This document shows, in pieces, positions 54,998 through 63,395 of a DNA stretch of 64,000 nucleotides (position 1 is its first letter; the number at the start of each line of letters is the position of its first letter). Position numbers and translations under genes: made by a program. Source of the DNA: an uncultured Pseudanabaenaceae cyanobacterium (GTDB taxonomy: Bacteria; Cyanobacteriota; Cyanobacteriia; Pseudanabaenales; Pseudanabaenaceae). The notes beneath the pieces are model-generated. The model had not been told where the DNA came from. It saw nothing but the letters and a program-made list of their open reading frames with translations, and searched no databases. The stretch covers positions 62,001 to 126,000 of the forward strand of contig CALGKB010000004.1 of the NCBI GenBank assembly GCA_937927915.1. Reading direction: 5' to 3'.

Positions 54998-56710
54998 ATG
55001 ACCAGTACCCTTACGACGCCGCGCCTGTCGCTACAGACTCTGACAATTGCCGACGACACCATCGCTATTCGCTCCTTAGATTGGGACAGGGATAGATTTG
55101 ACATTGAGTTTGGCTTACAGAACGGCACGACCTACAATTCCTACTTAATTTTTGGGGACAAGATTGCTCTGGTGGACACTTCCCACGCCAAGTTTCGCTC
55201 CCTCTACCTAGAAGAATTACAAAAACAAGTCGACCTTTCCCAGTTGGACTATTTGATCATCAGTCACACGGAGCCGGACCACAGCGGTTTAGTTAAAGAT
55301 GTTCTGCAGTTGGCACCCCAGGTGACGGTGGTGGGGACAAAGGTGGCTTTGCAGTTTTTGCAGGATTTAGTGCACACCAAATTCTCGCAGCAGGTGGTTA
55401 AAAACGGCGACCAAATTGACCTCGGCAAGGGACACATTCTCCAGTTCGTCAATGCCCCCAACCTGCACTGGCCCGATACGATGATGACCTACGACCACAG
55501 GACGGGGGTGTTGTTTACCTGCGATATTTTCGGGATGCACTACTGCGATAGTTCTGTCTTTGATGAAAATCTGGCTGCCATTTTGCCCGACTATCGTTTT
55601 TACTATGAATGTCTGATGGCTCCCAATGCCCGATCGGTGCTCTCTGCCATGAAGCGCATGGATGAACTGCCGCCAGTAAAAATTGTGGCAAATGGGCATG
55701 GTCCCCTGCTCAAATACAACCTGCAGGAATTGACAGAAAACTACCGCACCTGGAGTCAAGCTCAGGCGAAGCACGAGACCAATGTGGTAATCTTCTACGT
55801 GTCGGACTACGGCTATAGCGATCGGTTATCCCAGGCGATTGCTAGGGGGGTAGGGAAAACGGGGGTAGCCCTAGAGATGCGGGATTTGCGGACGACGGAC
55901 TTACAGGAAATTCGGGAACTGGTGGAACAGGCTAGCGGGGTTGTCTTTCCTACACCTCCCCAATCGTTGCCGGCAGTGCAGACAGCAGTGGCGACCATTT
56001 TAGCCTCCCTGCAGCCCAAGCAAGCGGTGGGCATTTTTGAATCCTTTGGCGGTGAGGAAGAAGCTATTGACTTACTTGCCAATCGCTGCAAGGATTTGGG
56101 GGTAACTTTGGGATTTCCCCTCCTACGCATTAAAACCGCACCTAGCCAGACAACTTACCAGATGTGTGAAGAGGCGGGGACGGACTTGGGGCAGCTGCTG
56201 ACCCGCAAGCAGAACATCCAACAGATGAAAGCCCTAGACAATGACCTGGACAAGGCAATGGGACGGATTGCGGGGGGACTCTACATTGTCACGGCGAAGA
56301 AGGGGGAGATGACCAGTGCCATGGTGGCTTCCTGGGTATCCCAAGCTAGTTTCAAACCCCTAGGGATTACCATTGCGGTGGCAAAGGACCGTGCCATTGA
56401 GGCGTTGATGCAGGTGGGGGATTACTTTGTCCTCAACATTTTGGAGGAGGGGAACTATAGCCATCTCCTGCGCCACTTCCTCAAACGGTTTGCCCCCGGG
56501 GCTGATCGGTTTGCTGGTGTGAAGACGCAGCCTTCCGGTAAAGGTATCCCCATTTTGACGGAAGCCCTTGCCTATGTGGAATGTCAAGTCGTCAGCCGCA
56601 TGGATGCCCACGACCACTGGATTGTCTACGCTGTGGCGGAGGATGGCAAAGTGTCTAAGCCCGATGCCCTCACCGCTACCCACCACCGCAAAGTTGGCAA
56701 TCACTACTAA
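54998..56710 (+). CDS. Diflavin flavodiiron protein
   Basis: These proteins reduce oxygen to water (or NO) with reduced ferredoxin or NAD(P)H and act as electron outlets for photosystem I or II. The 570 residues have the beta-lactamase-like di-iron domain (about 30-260), a flavodoxin domain (about 260-405; NVVIFYVSDYGYSDRLSQAI) and a C-terminal flavin reductase domain (about 425-565). All six iron ligands are visible: H90, E92 and D94-H95 in SHTEPDHSG, H157 in NLHWPDTM, D176 and H234, so the metal site looks functional. Which Flv class it represents cannot be told. It is followed with zero gap by the CRY-DASH gene. Confidence 0.93.
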   Translation: MTSTLTTPRLSLQTLTIADDTIAIRSLDWDRDRFDIEFGLQNGTTYNSYLIFGDKIALVDTSHAKFRSLYLEELQKQVDLSQLDYLIISHTEPDHSGLVKDVLQLAPQVTVVGTKVALQFLQDLVHTKFSQQVVKNGDQIDLGKGHILQFVNAPNLHWPDTMMTYDHRTGVLFTCDIFGMHYCDSSVFDENLAAILPDYRFYYECLMAPNARSVLSAMKRMDELPPVKIVANGHGPLLKYNLQELTENYRTWSQAQAKHETNVVIFYVSDYGYSDRLSQAIARGVGKTGVALEMRDLRTTDLQEIRELVEQASGVVFPTPPQSLPAVQTAVATILASLQPKQAVGIFESFGGEEEAIDLLANRCKDLGVTLGFPLLRIKTAPSQTTYQMCEEAGTDLGQLLTRKQNIQQMKALDNDLDKAMGRIAGGLYIVTAKKGEMTSAMVASWVSQASFKPLGITIAVAKDRAIEALMQVGDYFVLNILEEGNYSHLLRHFLKRFAPGADRFAGVKTQPSGKGIPILTEALAYVECQVVSRMDAHDHWIVYAVAEDGKVSKPDALTATHHRKVGNHY

Positions 56711-58210
56711 ATGTCCCCCATTATCCTCTGGTTTCGGAACGACCTCCGCCTCCATGACCACCAACCGATCGTGGCAGCTCTAGGAACAGGTGCCCAGGTG
56801 ATCCCTGTTTACTGCTTTGATCCCAGGCAATTTGGCACCACTGACCTCTTGGGGTTTCCTAAGACGGGAGCGTGGCGGGCGCAATTTCTTCTGGAGAGCC
56901 TGGCTGACTTAAAAAATCAACTACGGGAGCGGGGTAGTGACTTGTTTATCTACCGAGGGCAACCAGAGGTGGTCATTCCAGAGCTAGCCCAGACATGGGG
57001 GGCAACAGCAGTGTACTATCATCAAGAGGTAGCAGCGGAGGAGACCAGGGTAGAAAGAAAACTGGCAGACAGGTTAGCTGCCTTGGGAGTGAAGTTTGTG
57101 GGCTTTTGGGGGCACACCCTCTACCAGCTACAGGATTTACCTTTCACCCTTGCCGACCTGCCGGAGGTGTTCACCGATTTCCGTAGGATTGTGGAAAAAT
57201 CTATCACTCCTCCCCCACCCCTCCCTACCCCTGGGCAGATTCCCACGCCCTCCCTCCCCCCCACTCAACCACTGCCCACCTTGGCAGAACTGGGCTTAGC
57301 AGAACCTGTACAGGACGATCGGGCAGTTTTACACTTTCGCGGCGGTGAAACCCAGGGCTTACAGCGGCTAGAAACCTATTTTTGGCAGCAGGATTGCCTG
57401 CGCTCCTACAAGGAAACCCGCAATGGGATGCTAGGGGCAAACTATTCCTCCAAGTTCTCCCCCTGGTTGGCGGTGGGCTGTCTCAGTCCCCGATACATCT
57501 ATGCTCAGGTGCAACAATACGAAACCGATCGTATTAAAAACGACTCCACCTACTGGCTGGTGTTTGAGCTGTTATGGCGGGACTATTTCCGTTTTATTGT
57601 CCTCAAACATGGCGATCGGGTATTTCACCCTGGCGGTCTGCGGGGACTAGCCCTACCTTGGCGGCAGGATCGGGAACTATTTGAGCGATGGCGGCTGGGA
57701 CAGACAGGGTTTCCCCTCGTGGATGCCAATATGCAGGAACTCTTACGAACGGGGTTTATGTCTAATCGAGGCAGGCAGAATGTCGCCAGTTTTTTAACGA
57801 AAAATTTAGGCATTGATTGGCGGTGGGGAGCGGAGTGGTTTGAATCCCAACTGCTGGACTATGACGTCTGTAGTAACTGGGGCAACTGGAACTACACAGC
57901 GGGCGTAGGCAATGACGCGCGGGGTTTTCGCTACTTCAACATCCGCAAACAAGCCCAGGACTATGACCCCCAAGGGGAATATGTCAAACACTGGCTGCCG
58001 ATGCTCCGCCCCTTACCCCCCCACCGCGTGCATACCCCCTGGGAATTGACCGCCACGGAACAGCAACTTTACCACCTCACCCTGGGCAGAGATTACCCCA
58101 AGCCTATTGTCGACCTCGATCGCTCTGTGCAGGAACAGGAAAAAATCTACAACCAGGCGTTGAAAGGCAACCAGAAGCAAGATAAGATAAAACTCCGTAG
58201 GCGATCGTGA
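56711..58210 (+). CDS. DASH-type cryptochrome/photolyase
   Basis: This FAD- and folate-binding blue-light protein repairs UV lesions (in CRY-DASH mainly in single-stranded DNA) or senses light. The 499 residues open with ILWFRNDLRLHDHQPIVAAL. The FAD-binding C-terminal half contains SSKFSPWLAVGCLSPRYIYA, NDSTYWLVFELLWRDYFRF, FMSNRGRQNVASFL and DYDVCSNWGNWNYTAGVGND, the family's hallmarks. A Pro-rich linker (about 168-192) separates the halves. Its ATG immediately follows the flavodiiron stop, so both photoprotection genes probably share one mRNA. Confidence 0.92.
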   Translation: MSPIILWFRNDLRLHDHQPIVAALGTGAQVIPVYCFDPRQFGTTDLLGFPKTGAWRAQFLLESLADLKNQLRERGSDLFIYRGQPEVVIPELAQTWGATAVYYHQEVAAEETRVERKLADRLAALGVKFVGFWGHTLYQLQDLPFTLADLPEVFTDFRRIVEKSITPPPPLPTPGQIPTPSLPPTQPLPTLAELGLAEPVQDDRAVLHFRGGETQGLQRLETYFWQQDCLRSYKETRNGMLGANYSSKFSPWLAVGCLSPRYIYAQVQQYETDRIKNDSTYWLVFELLWRDYFRFIVLKHGDRVFHPGGLRGLALPWRQDRELFERWRLGQTGFPLVDANMQELLRTGFMSNRGRQNVASFLTKNLGIDWRWGAEWFESQLLDYDVCSNWGNWNYTAGVGNDARGFRYFNIRKQAQDYDPQGEYVKHWLPMLRPLPPHRVHTPWELTATEQQLYHLTLGRDYPKPIVDLDRSVQEQEKIYNQALKGNQKQDKIKLRRRS

Positions 58211-58225
58211 CCCTGCCCTAAACCT

Positions 58226-60382
58226 ATGTCTGACCCAGTGCATGGGGTAATTCTGATTGTCGATGACAACCCTAAGAACCTAGAGGTACTTTCGGAATGC
58301 CTAGACGAAGCTGGGTTTGATGTCAGGGTAGCCCTAGATGGGGAGAATGCCCTCAAGAAAGCGAGTTTGGAACTGCCCGATCTGATCATCCTAGATGTGA
58401 TGATGCCAGGTTTAGATGGCTTTGCCACCTGTGAGCGCCTGAAGTCCTCTCCCCAGACCAAAGATATTCCTGTTATTTTTATGACTGCCCTAGCAGAGAC
58501 AGAAGACAAGGTCAAAGGTTTTAATGTGGGAGCAGTGGACTACATCACCAAACCCTTTCGCCTGGAAGAAGTCATCGCCAGAGTGAAACTGCATCTGTCT
58601 TTGCGCACCATAACCAAACAACTACAACAGGAGAATGCGGCGCGGCGGCAAGCAGAAGCACAACTGCGGCAGCTAGTAGAACAGCAGGAGCGGCAATTAG
58701 CGGAAGCAGAGCACCAATTGATGGAGTTAGAAATTCAACTTTCAGAACAGCACAACCACCTGCAGGAGACCAGTTGGTTCAAAATCTTTGAAAAGACAGC
58801 CCAAAAGTTAAAGGCAGAAATTCAGGAGCGTAAAATTGCCCAGGAGGAACTGTCAAAGCTAAAAGATGCCCTAGAGTTAGAAGTGGCACAGAGAACAGCA
58901 GAACTGCAACAGCGCAATGAAGAGTTAAAACAGAATCAGGCCATCCTACAAAAACAGATGGTGAAACTCAGTGTTGCCATTGCCAGTAAGCAAAAAGCTA
59001 TGTTAGAGCTGGAAGCAGCCAACCAAGCCCTCAAACTTGCCCAGGAACAACTGCGCTACGATGCCTACCACGACAGTCTCACCCAACTGCCCAATCGCCT
59101 CTCCTTCATGGATGCTCTAACAGAAGCAATTATCAAAACTCAACAGGTAGATGACTACAAATATGCTGTGTTGTTTGCCGACCTCGATCGGTTTAAGGTG
59201 ATCAATGACAGTCTAGGGCATTTAGTGGGAGATGAGTTGTTAAAGGAAGCAGCCCGCCGTTTGCAGAGAGTGGTAGAGAGTCAGGGGGGGATAGTGGCGC
59301 GCTTTGGCGGTGATGAGTTCATCATCTTACTCAGGGATTTGGCGAGCTTTGGGGAAGCGGAAACGGTAGCAGCCCAACTGCAGGCAGTATTTCAACAGCC
59401 CTTTCGCCTCCACGCCTACGAAGTCTACACAGGTTTGAGCATTGGTATTACTTACAGCGCCAACAACTACAGAGAACCAGCGGATGTCCTGCGGGATGCT
59501 GATATTGCCATGTATCAGGCAAAGAACAATGGCAGAGGGCGCTACGAAGTCTTTGACCCCGCTATGCAAGCCCTGGCGATGTCCAGATTGCAGCTAGAAC
59601 AGGACTTACAAAAAGCGATCGAGCGGCAGGAACTAAGACTTTTCTTTCAACCCATCGTCTCCCTCACTAGCGGCGAAATTACAGGCTTTGAGGCATTAGT
59701 GCGCTGGCAGCACAGCAACGGGCAGTGGATTTCTCCCGCCCAATTTATTCCCATCGCCGAAGAGATAGGGTGGATCAAACCGATCGGGCAGTGGGTGATG
59801 GAAAAAGCCTTTAACCAAGCACGCATTTGGTATGATACTTTCCCCCAACGGCATCTGGTTGTGAACGTCAATATCTCTCCTCTCCAGCTCAATCAAGCAG
59901 GTTTGTGCGAGTGGATCAATGATTTACATGACTATTACCATCTGCCCCGTTCGGCGATCAAACTGGAAATCACAGAAAGTTCCCTGTTGGGGGTATTAGA
60001 TACAGAAGTGAACCCCTTAGTCAATCTGCGGCAGGCGGGGACAAAGCTCTGTATTGATGACTTTGGTACTGGTTATTCTTCCCTCAGTCGTCTGCATGAA
60101 TTACCGACGGATACCCTGAAAATCGATCGGTCTTTTCTGCTGCGCATGGTGACGGGGAATGGGGGATTAGCACTAGTCAAAACAATTATCACCTTGGCGA
60201 GGGGGTTAAACATGGATGTAGTAGCAGAAGGAGTGGAAACGATGGAACAGTTAGACCTATTGCGATCCTTGGGCTGTGATTATGGGCAGGGATATTTCTT
60301 TCACAAACCAGCACCAGCAGACATAGCAACGGAACTATTGCAGACATGGCAAACCGATCGGGTGATGGGGGGGAAGATATGA
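58226..60382 (+). CDS. Response regulator with GGDEF and EAL domains (c-di-GMP turnover)
   Basis: The 718 residues comprise a receiver domain (8-125; phosphoacceptor D57 in ILDVMMPGLDGF), a long coiled coil (about 130-275), a GGDEF domain (about 280-445; RFGGDEF at 359-365) and an EAL domain (about 455-705; FEALVRWQ, LEITES, DDFGTGYSSL, KIDRSF, AEGVET). Both catalytic motifs are intact, so it could make or break c-di-GMP; the RxxD inhibitory site before GGDEF is absent. c-di-GMP affects pili and biofilm in cyanobacteria. The next gene overlaps its stop by 4 bp and encodes a histidine kinase with a very similar receiver. Confidence 0.93.
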   Translation: MSDPVHGVILIVDDNPKNLEVLSECLDEAGFDVRVALDGENALKKASLELPDLIILDVMMPGLDGFATCERLKSSPQTKDIPVIFMTALAETEDKVKGFNVGAVDYITKPFRLEEVIARVKLHLSLRTITKQLQQENAARRQAEAQLRQLVEQQERQLAEAEHQLMELEIQLSEQHNHLQETSWFKIFEKTAQKLKAEIQERKIAQEELSKLKDALELEVAQRTAELQQRNEELKQNQAILQKQMVKLSVAIASKQKAMLELEAANQALKLAQEQLRYDAYHDSLTQLPNRLSFMDALTEAIIKTQQVDDYKYAVLFADLDRFKVINDSLGHLVGDELLKEAARRLQRVVESQGGIVARFGGDEFIILLRDLASFGEAETVAAQLQAVFQQPFRLHAYEVYTGLSIGITYSANNYREPADVLRDADIAMYQAKNNGRGRYEVFDPAMQALAMSRLQLEQDLQKAIERQELRLFFQPIVSLTSGEITGFEALVRWQHSNGQWISPAQFIPIAEEIGWIKPIGQWVMEKAFNQARIWYDTFPQRHLVVNVNISPLQLNQAGLCEWINDLHDYYHLPRSAIKLEITESSLLGVLDTEVNPLVNLRQAGTKLCIDDFGTGYSSLSRLHELPTDTLKIDRSFLLRMVTGNGGLALVKTIITLARGLNMDVVAEGVETMEQLDLLRSLGCDYGQGYFFHKPAPADIATELLQTWQTDRVMGGKI

Positions 60383-61740
60383 ACGAAGAAAGAACAGTAA
60401 TTTTGATTGTGGATGACAATCCCACCAATCTCAATGTCCTATCCGATGTCCTAGATGAGGCAGGTTTTGAAGTGCGGGTAGCGCAGAACGGAAAAATCGC
60501 CTTGGAGAGAGCAGCCTACGACCCCCCCGATTTAATTTTGTTAGACGTGATGATGCCAGGGTTGAACGGCTTTGAAACCTGCGAACGCTTAAAAGCAGAC
60601 CCCCAGACGGCGGAAATCCCCGTTATTTTTATGACTGCCCTCTCAGAGACGGTGGATAAGGTGAGGGGTCTTGCTTTGGGGGCAGTGGACTATGTCACCA
60701 AACCCTTCCAGCAGGAGGAAGTGATCGCCAGGGTGCGTACCCATCTGCAAATTAGCCGTTTGAACAAGAGCTTAGCGCAACAGAATCTGCAACTAAAGGC
60801 GGAAATACAGGCGCGCATGAAAGCAGAGGCGGAGTTAAAGGAGCTGGCAGACAACCTAGAGAAACTGGTAGAAAAGCGCACCAAGGAGTTGAAAGATGCC
60901 CTACACAACCTAGAACAGACGCAACTCCAACTGATTCAGCAGGAAAAGATGGCGTCCCTAGGGCAGCTAGTGGCAGGGGTTGCCCACGAGATCAATAACC
61001 CTGTCAACTTCATCGCTACCAATTTAGAACCAGCTAAGGAATATGTGGCAGAGTTGACCCGCCTCCTACGCTTGTTTATGACCCACTATCCCGACCCCGT
61101 GGTGGAGGTGGCAGAAGTCCTGCAGTTTATCGATTTGGATTTCATCATCACCGACTTGCACAAGATCATGGAGTCTTTTCAAGTAGGGGCGAATATGCTC
61201 ACCAATATTTCCCGCTCCCTGCGCACCTTTTCCCGCTCCGATAGCACTACACCTGTCCCTGCCAATATCCACGATGGTATTGATAGTACCCTGTTAGTTT
61301 TAGGGCATCGTTTCAAACCCAGAAACAAACGACCAGAGATCAAAGTAGTAAAGAAGTACGGCGATTTACCCCTAGTGAAATGTTACCTGGGACAATTGAA
61401 CCAGGTGTTCATCAACATATTGGCAAATGCCGTCGATGCCTTTGACGAGTATTTTCAGAACGGGGGGGATCGATCGCCGCAAATTGTCATCTGCACTAGA
61501 GCAGAGGGGGACAAGGTCTGCATTCACATCCGGGACAACGGACCGGGGATGCCCGATCAGGTACGGGAGCGTATCTTTGAGCCTGCTTTTACCACTAAGC
61601 CCGTTGGCAAGGGTACAGGGTTAGGTCTGTCCATCAGTCGTAAAATTATAGAAGAACAGCACCAAGGGCAGATTACCTGCACTTCCGTCGAGGGAGAAGG
61701 CACAGAGTTTACGATTACCATACCCCTCTCTATTCCATGA
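60379..61740 (+). CDS. Receiver-histidine kinase with no sensor domain
   Basis: The 453 residues have a receiver domain (about 5-125; LLDVMMPGLNGFETCERLK), a coiled coil (about 130-185) and a histidine kinase core with SLGQLVAGVAHEINNPVNF (phosphoacceptor His), LANAVDAFDEYF (N box), RDNGPGMP and GKGTGLGLSISRKI. Receiver-first kinases of this class often act late in a relay. It lacks sensor and membrane segments. The ATG at 60379 overlaps the previous stop; the frame also extends to 60346. The two receivers share most residues, suggesting local duplication. Confidence 0.92.
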   Translation: MNEERTVILIVDDNPTNLNVLSDVLDEAGFEVRVAQNGKIALERAAYDPPDLILLDVMMPGLNGFETCERLKADPQTAEIPVIFMTALSETVDKVRGLALGAVDYVTKPFQQEEVIARVRTHLQISRLNKSLAQQNLQLKAEIQARMKAEAELKELADNLEKLVEKRTKELKDALHNLEQTQLQLIQQEKMASLGQLVAGVAHEINNPVNFIATNLEPAKEYVAELTRLLRLFMTHYPDPVVEVAEVLQFIDLDFIITDLHKIMESFQVGANMLTNISRSLRTFSRSDSTTPVPANIHDGIDSTLLVLGHRFKPRNKRPEIKVVKKYGDLPLVKCYLGQLNQVFINILANAVDAFDEYFQNGGDRSPQIVICTRAEGDKVCIHIRDNGPGMPDQVRERIFEPAFTTKPVGKGTGLGLSISRKIIEEQHQGQITCTSVEGEGTEFTITIPLSIP

Positions 61741-61779
61741 TGTAGTATAGAAATCTATACAGATGAGCTAACCAAGGTC

Positions 61780-62847
61780 ATGTTTACGGTCATTGCTATT
61801 CTTGTCCTCGCTATTTTGGTCTTTGTCCATGAAGGGGGTCACTTCCTGGCGGCGCGCTGGCAGGGAATTAAGGTGCATAGTTTTTCCATCGGGTTTGGTC
61901 CCATTCTGTGGCAGTGGCGGGGGCAAGAGGTGACCTACTGTCTGCGGGCAATCCCCTTGGGCGGTTTTGTCAGTTTCCCGGACGATGTGGACGCAAGGGA
62001 CAAAAACCTATTAGCTAATCGTCCCCTGGGGCAAAGGGCGATCGTGATGCTGGCGGGGGTGACGGCTAACTTTTTCTTTGCCTATCTCTTGCTAGTCCTC
62101 GTGGCATGGCAGACGGGTACACAGGTACTGGACCAACCAGGGTTACGGGTACTCAACTACAGCTATCCCAACTCCCCAGCGGCGGTGGCGGGTATCCAGC
62201 CAGGGGACATCATTTTGGCAGTAGACAACCATGACCTCGGCAACCAAGAAAACATCATCACGGAATTTCAACGGGAAGTGGCACGCCACCAAGACCGATC
62301 GATGCTTCTGACTCTGGCACGGCAGGGGCAAACATTATCTGTATCTGTCTCTCCCCAGGGCAATCCTCCCCGCCTTGGCATTTTGCTAGATTATGCTGGC
62401 ACAAAGGTAAGGCAACCCTTTAGTAATCCCCTCCATGTTTTGGTAGCAGCAGCGGTCAGTTGGTGGGACCTATGCCAGATCACTTTGCAGGGACTCCAGG
62501 GCTTGCTAACCAACTTTCAGGAAACCTCCCAGCAGCTAGCAGGTCCAGTGGCGATCGTGGCGACGGGTTCCCGCATTGCTCAAACGGGCTGGACGGAGTT
62601 GTGCAACTTTGCTGCCATCATCAGTATCAACCTAGGGATTGTCAATCTTTTACCTTTACCCGCTTTGGATGGGGGACAACTATTGTTTCTGCTAGTGGAA
62701 GCATTGCGAGGAGGCAATCCGCTCCCCAAGGAAATCCAGGAAAATGTCATGCAGGGGGGGTTAGTAGTGCTGCTGAGTATAGGTATGTTTATGATCTGCC
62801 GTGATTCCTACAATCTGCTGCAGGGCTACCTAGAACAGATTTTTTAG
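61780..62847 (+). CDS. rseP: Site-2 intramembrane metalloprotease RseP (with PDZ domain)
   Basis: RseP cleaves anti-sigma factors or other membrane proteins within the bilayer. The 355 residues have the zinc motif HEGGH (13-17), a second catalytic segment NLLPLPALDGGQLLF, a PDZ domain (about 115-200; PNSPAAVAGIQPGDIILAV) and four membrane helices. This layout is the common cyanobacterial form. The ATG at 61780 is the first in frame after the preceding stop. Its 3' end overlaps the OmpA-like gene by 4 bp. Confidence 0.93.
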   Translation: MFTVIAILVLAILVFVHEGGHFLAARWQGIKVHSFSIGFGPILWQWRGQEVTYCLRAIPLGGFVSFPDDVDARDKNLLANRPLGQRAIVMLAGVTANFFFAYLLLVLVAWQTGTQVLDQPGLRVLNYSYPNSPAAVAGIQPGDIILAVDNHDLGNQENIITEFQREVARHQDRSMLLTLARQGQTLSVSVSPQGNPPRLGILLDYAGTKVRQPFSNPLHVLVAAAVSWWDLCQITLQGLQGLLTNFQETSQQLAGPVAIVATGSRIAQTGWTELCNFAAIISINLGIVNLLPLPALDGGQLLFLLVEALRGGNPLPKEIQENVMQGGLVVLLSIGMFMICRDSYNLLQGYLEQIF

Positions 62848-63395
62848 GGACTAATGACAATTTCAATGCGGTCTTCCCCGTTGGTAGGGCTGGCATCAGC
62901 GCTGGCAAACCAATAGTAACGGTCTTTACCCACCTTACTTTTGAGATAATTCTCCACAGCGAGGGCACGGCGGTAGGGCAAGTTGAGACTCTCCTCAGCG
63001 GTAGCCTGGGTACGAGCATGGCTGATAATGCGGATATGGCTGTTGGGTTGGGGGGGTAACTGCTGGGCAATCTGATCAAGGAGAGGTAACCCTTCTTCCC
63101 GCAGGGTGGCAGTGACAGGTAAAAATAGGACGTTACTATCGAGGACAAAGCGTTGACCACGGGGGGCGGAATTATTGACTCCTAGGGGGGGAAACCACTG
63201 CGGCTGCCATTGCGCCAAACCAATACCTAAACCGCTGGAGAGCAGCAAAGCTAGGACAAAACCAAAAGGCGATCGGGGGCGTTTTCTCGTGCTACGCTGA
63301 GGTCTGGATATTTTGAGCTGGTCACCATGAAAAGTTGGCTTTCCTACGTGCTCCTGTTGTTTATTCCCCTGTCGATCGCGGCGTTTTTTCTGCAT
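62844..63395 (-). CDS. OmpA/MotB-like C-terminal domain protein with one membrane helix
   Basis: The 183 residues have a basic N-terminal tail (about 1-42), one hydrophobic helix (about 43-62) and a C-terminal OmpA-like fold (SNVLFLPVTATLREEGLPLL, YRRALAVENYLKSK, GEDRIEIVIS). OmpA-like domains bind peptidoglycan. The only in-frame standard start before the helix is the ATG at 63395, which overlaps the divergent antiporter gene by 69 bp and lacks a clear ribosome-binding site; no ATG, GTG or TTG lies between 63327 and the helix, so the true start is unresolved. The stop overlaps that of rseP. Confidence 0.65.
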   Translation of the reverse strand: MQKKRRDRQGNKQQEHVGKPTFHGDQLKISRPQRSTRKRPRSPFGFVLALLLSSGLGIGLAQWQPQWFPPLGVNNSAPRGQRFVLDSNVLFLPVTATLREEGLPLLDQIAQQLPPQPNSHIRIISHARTQATAEESLNLPYRRALAVENYLKSKVGKDRYYWFASADASPTNGEDRIEIVISP

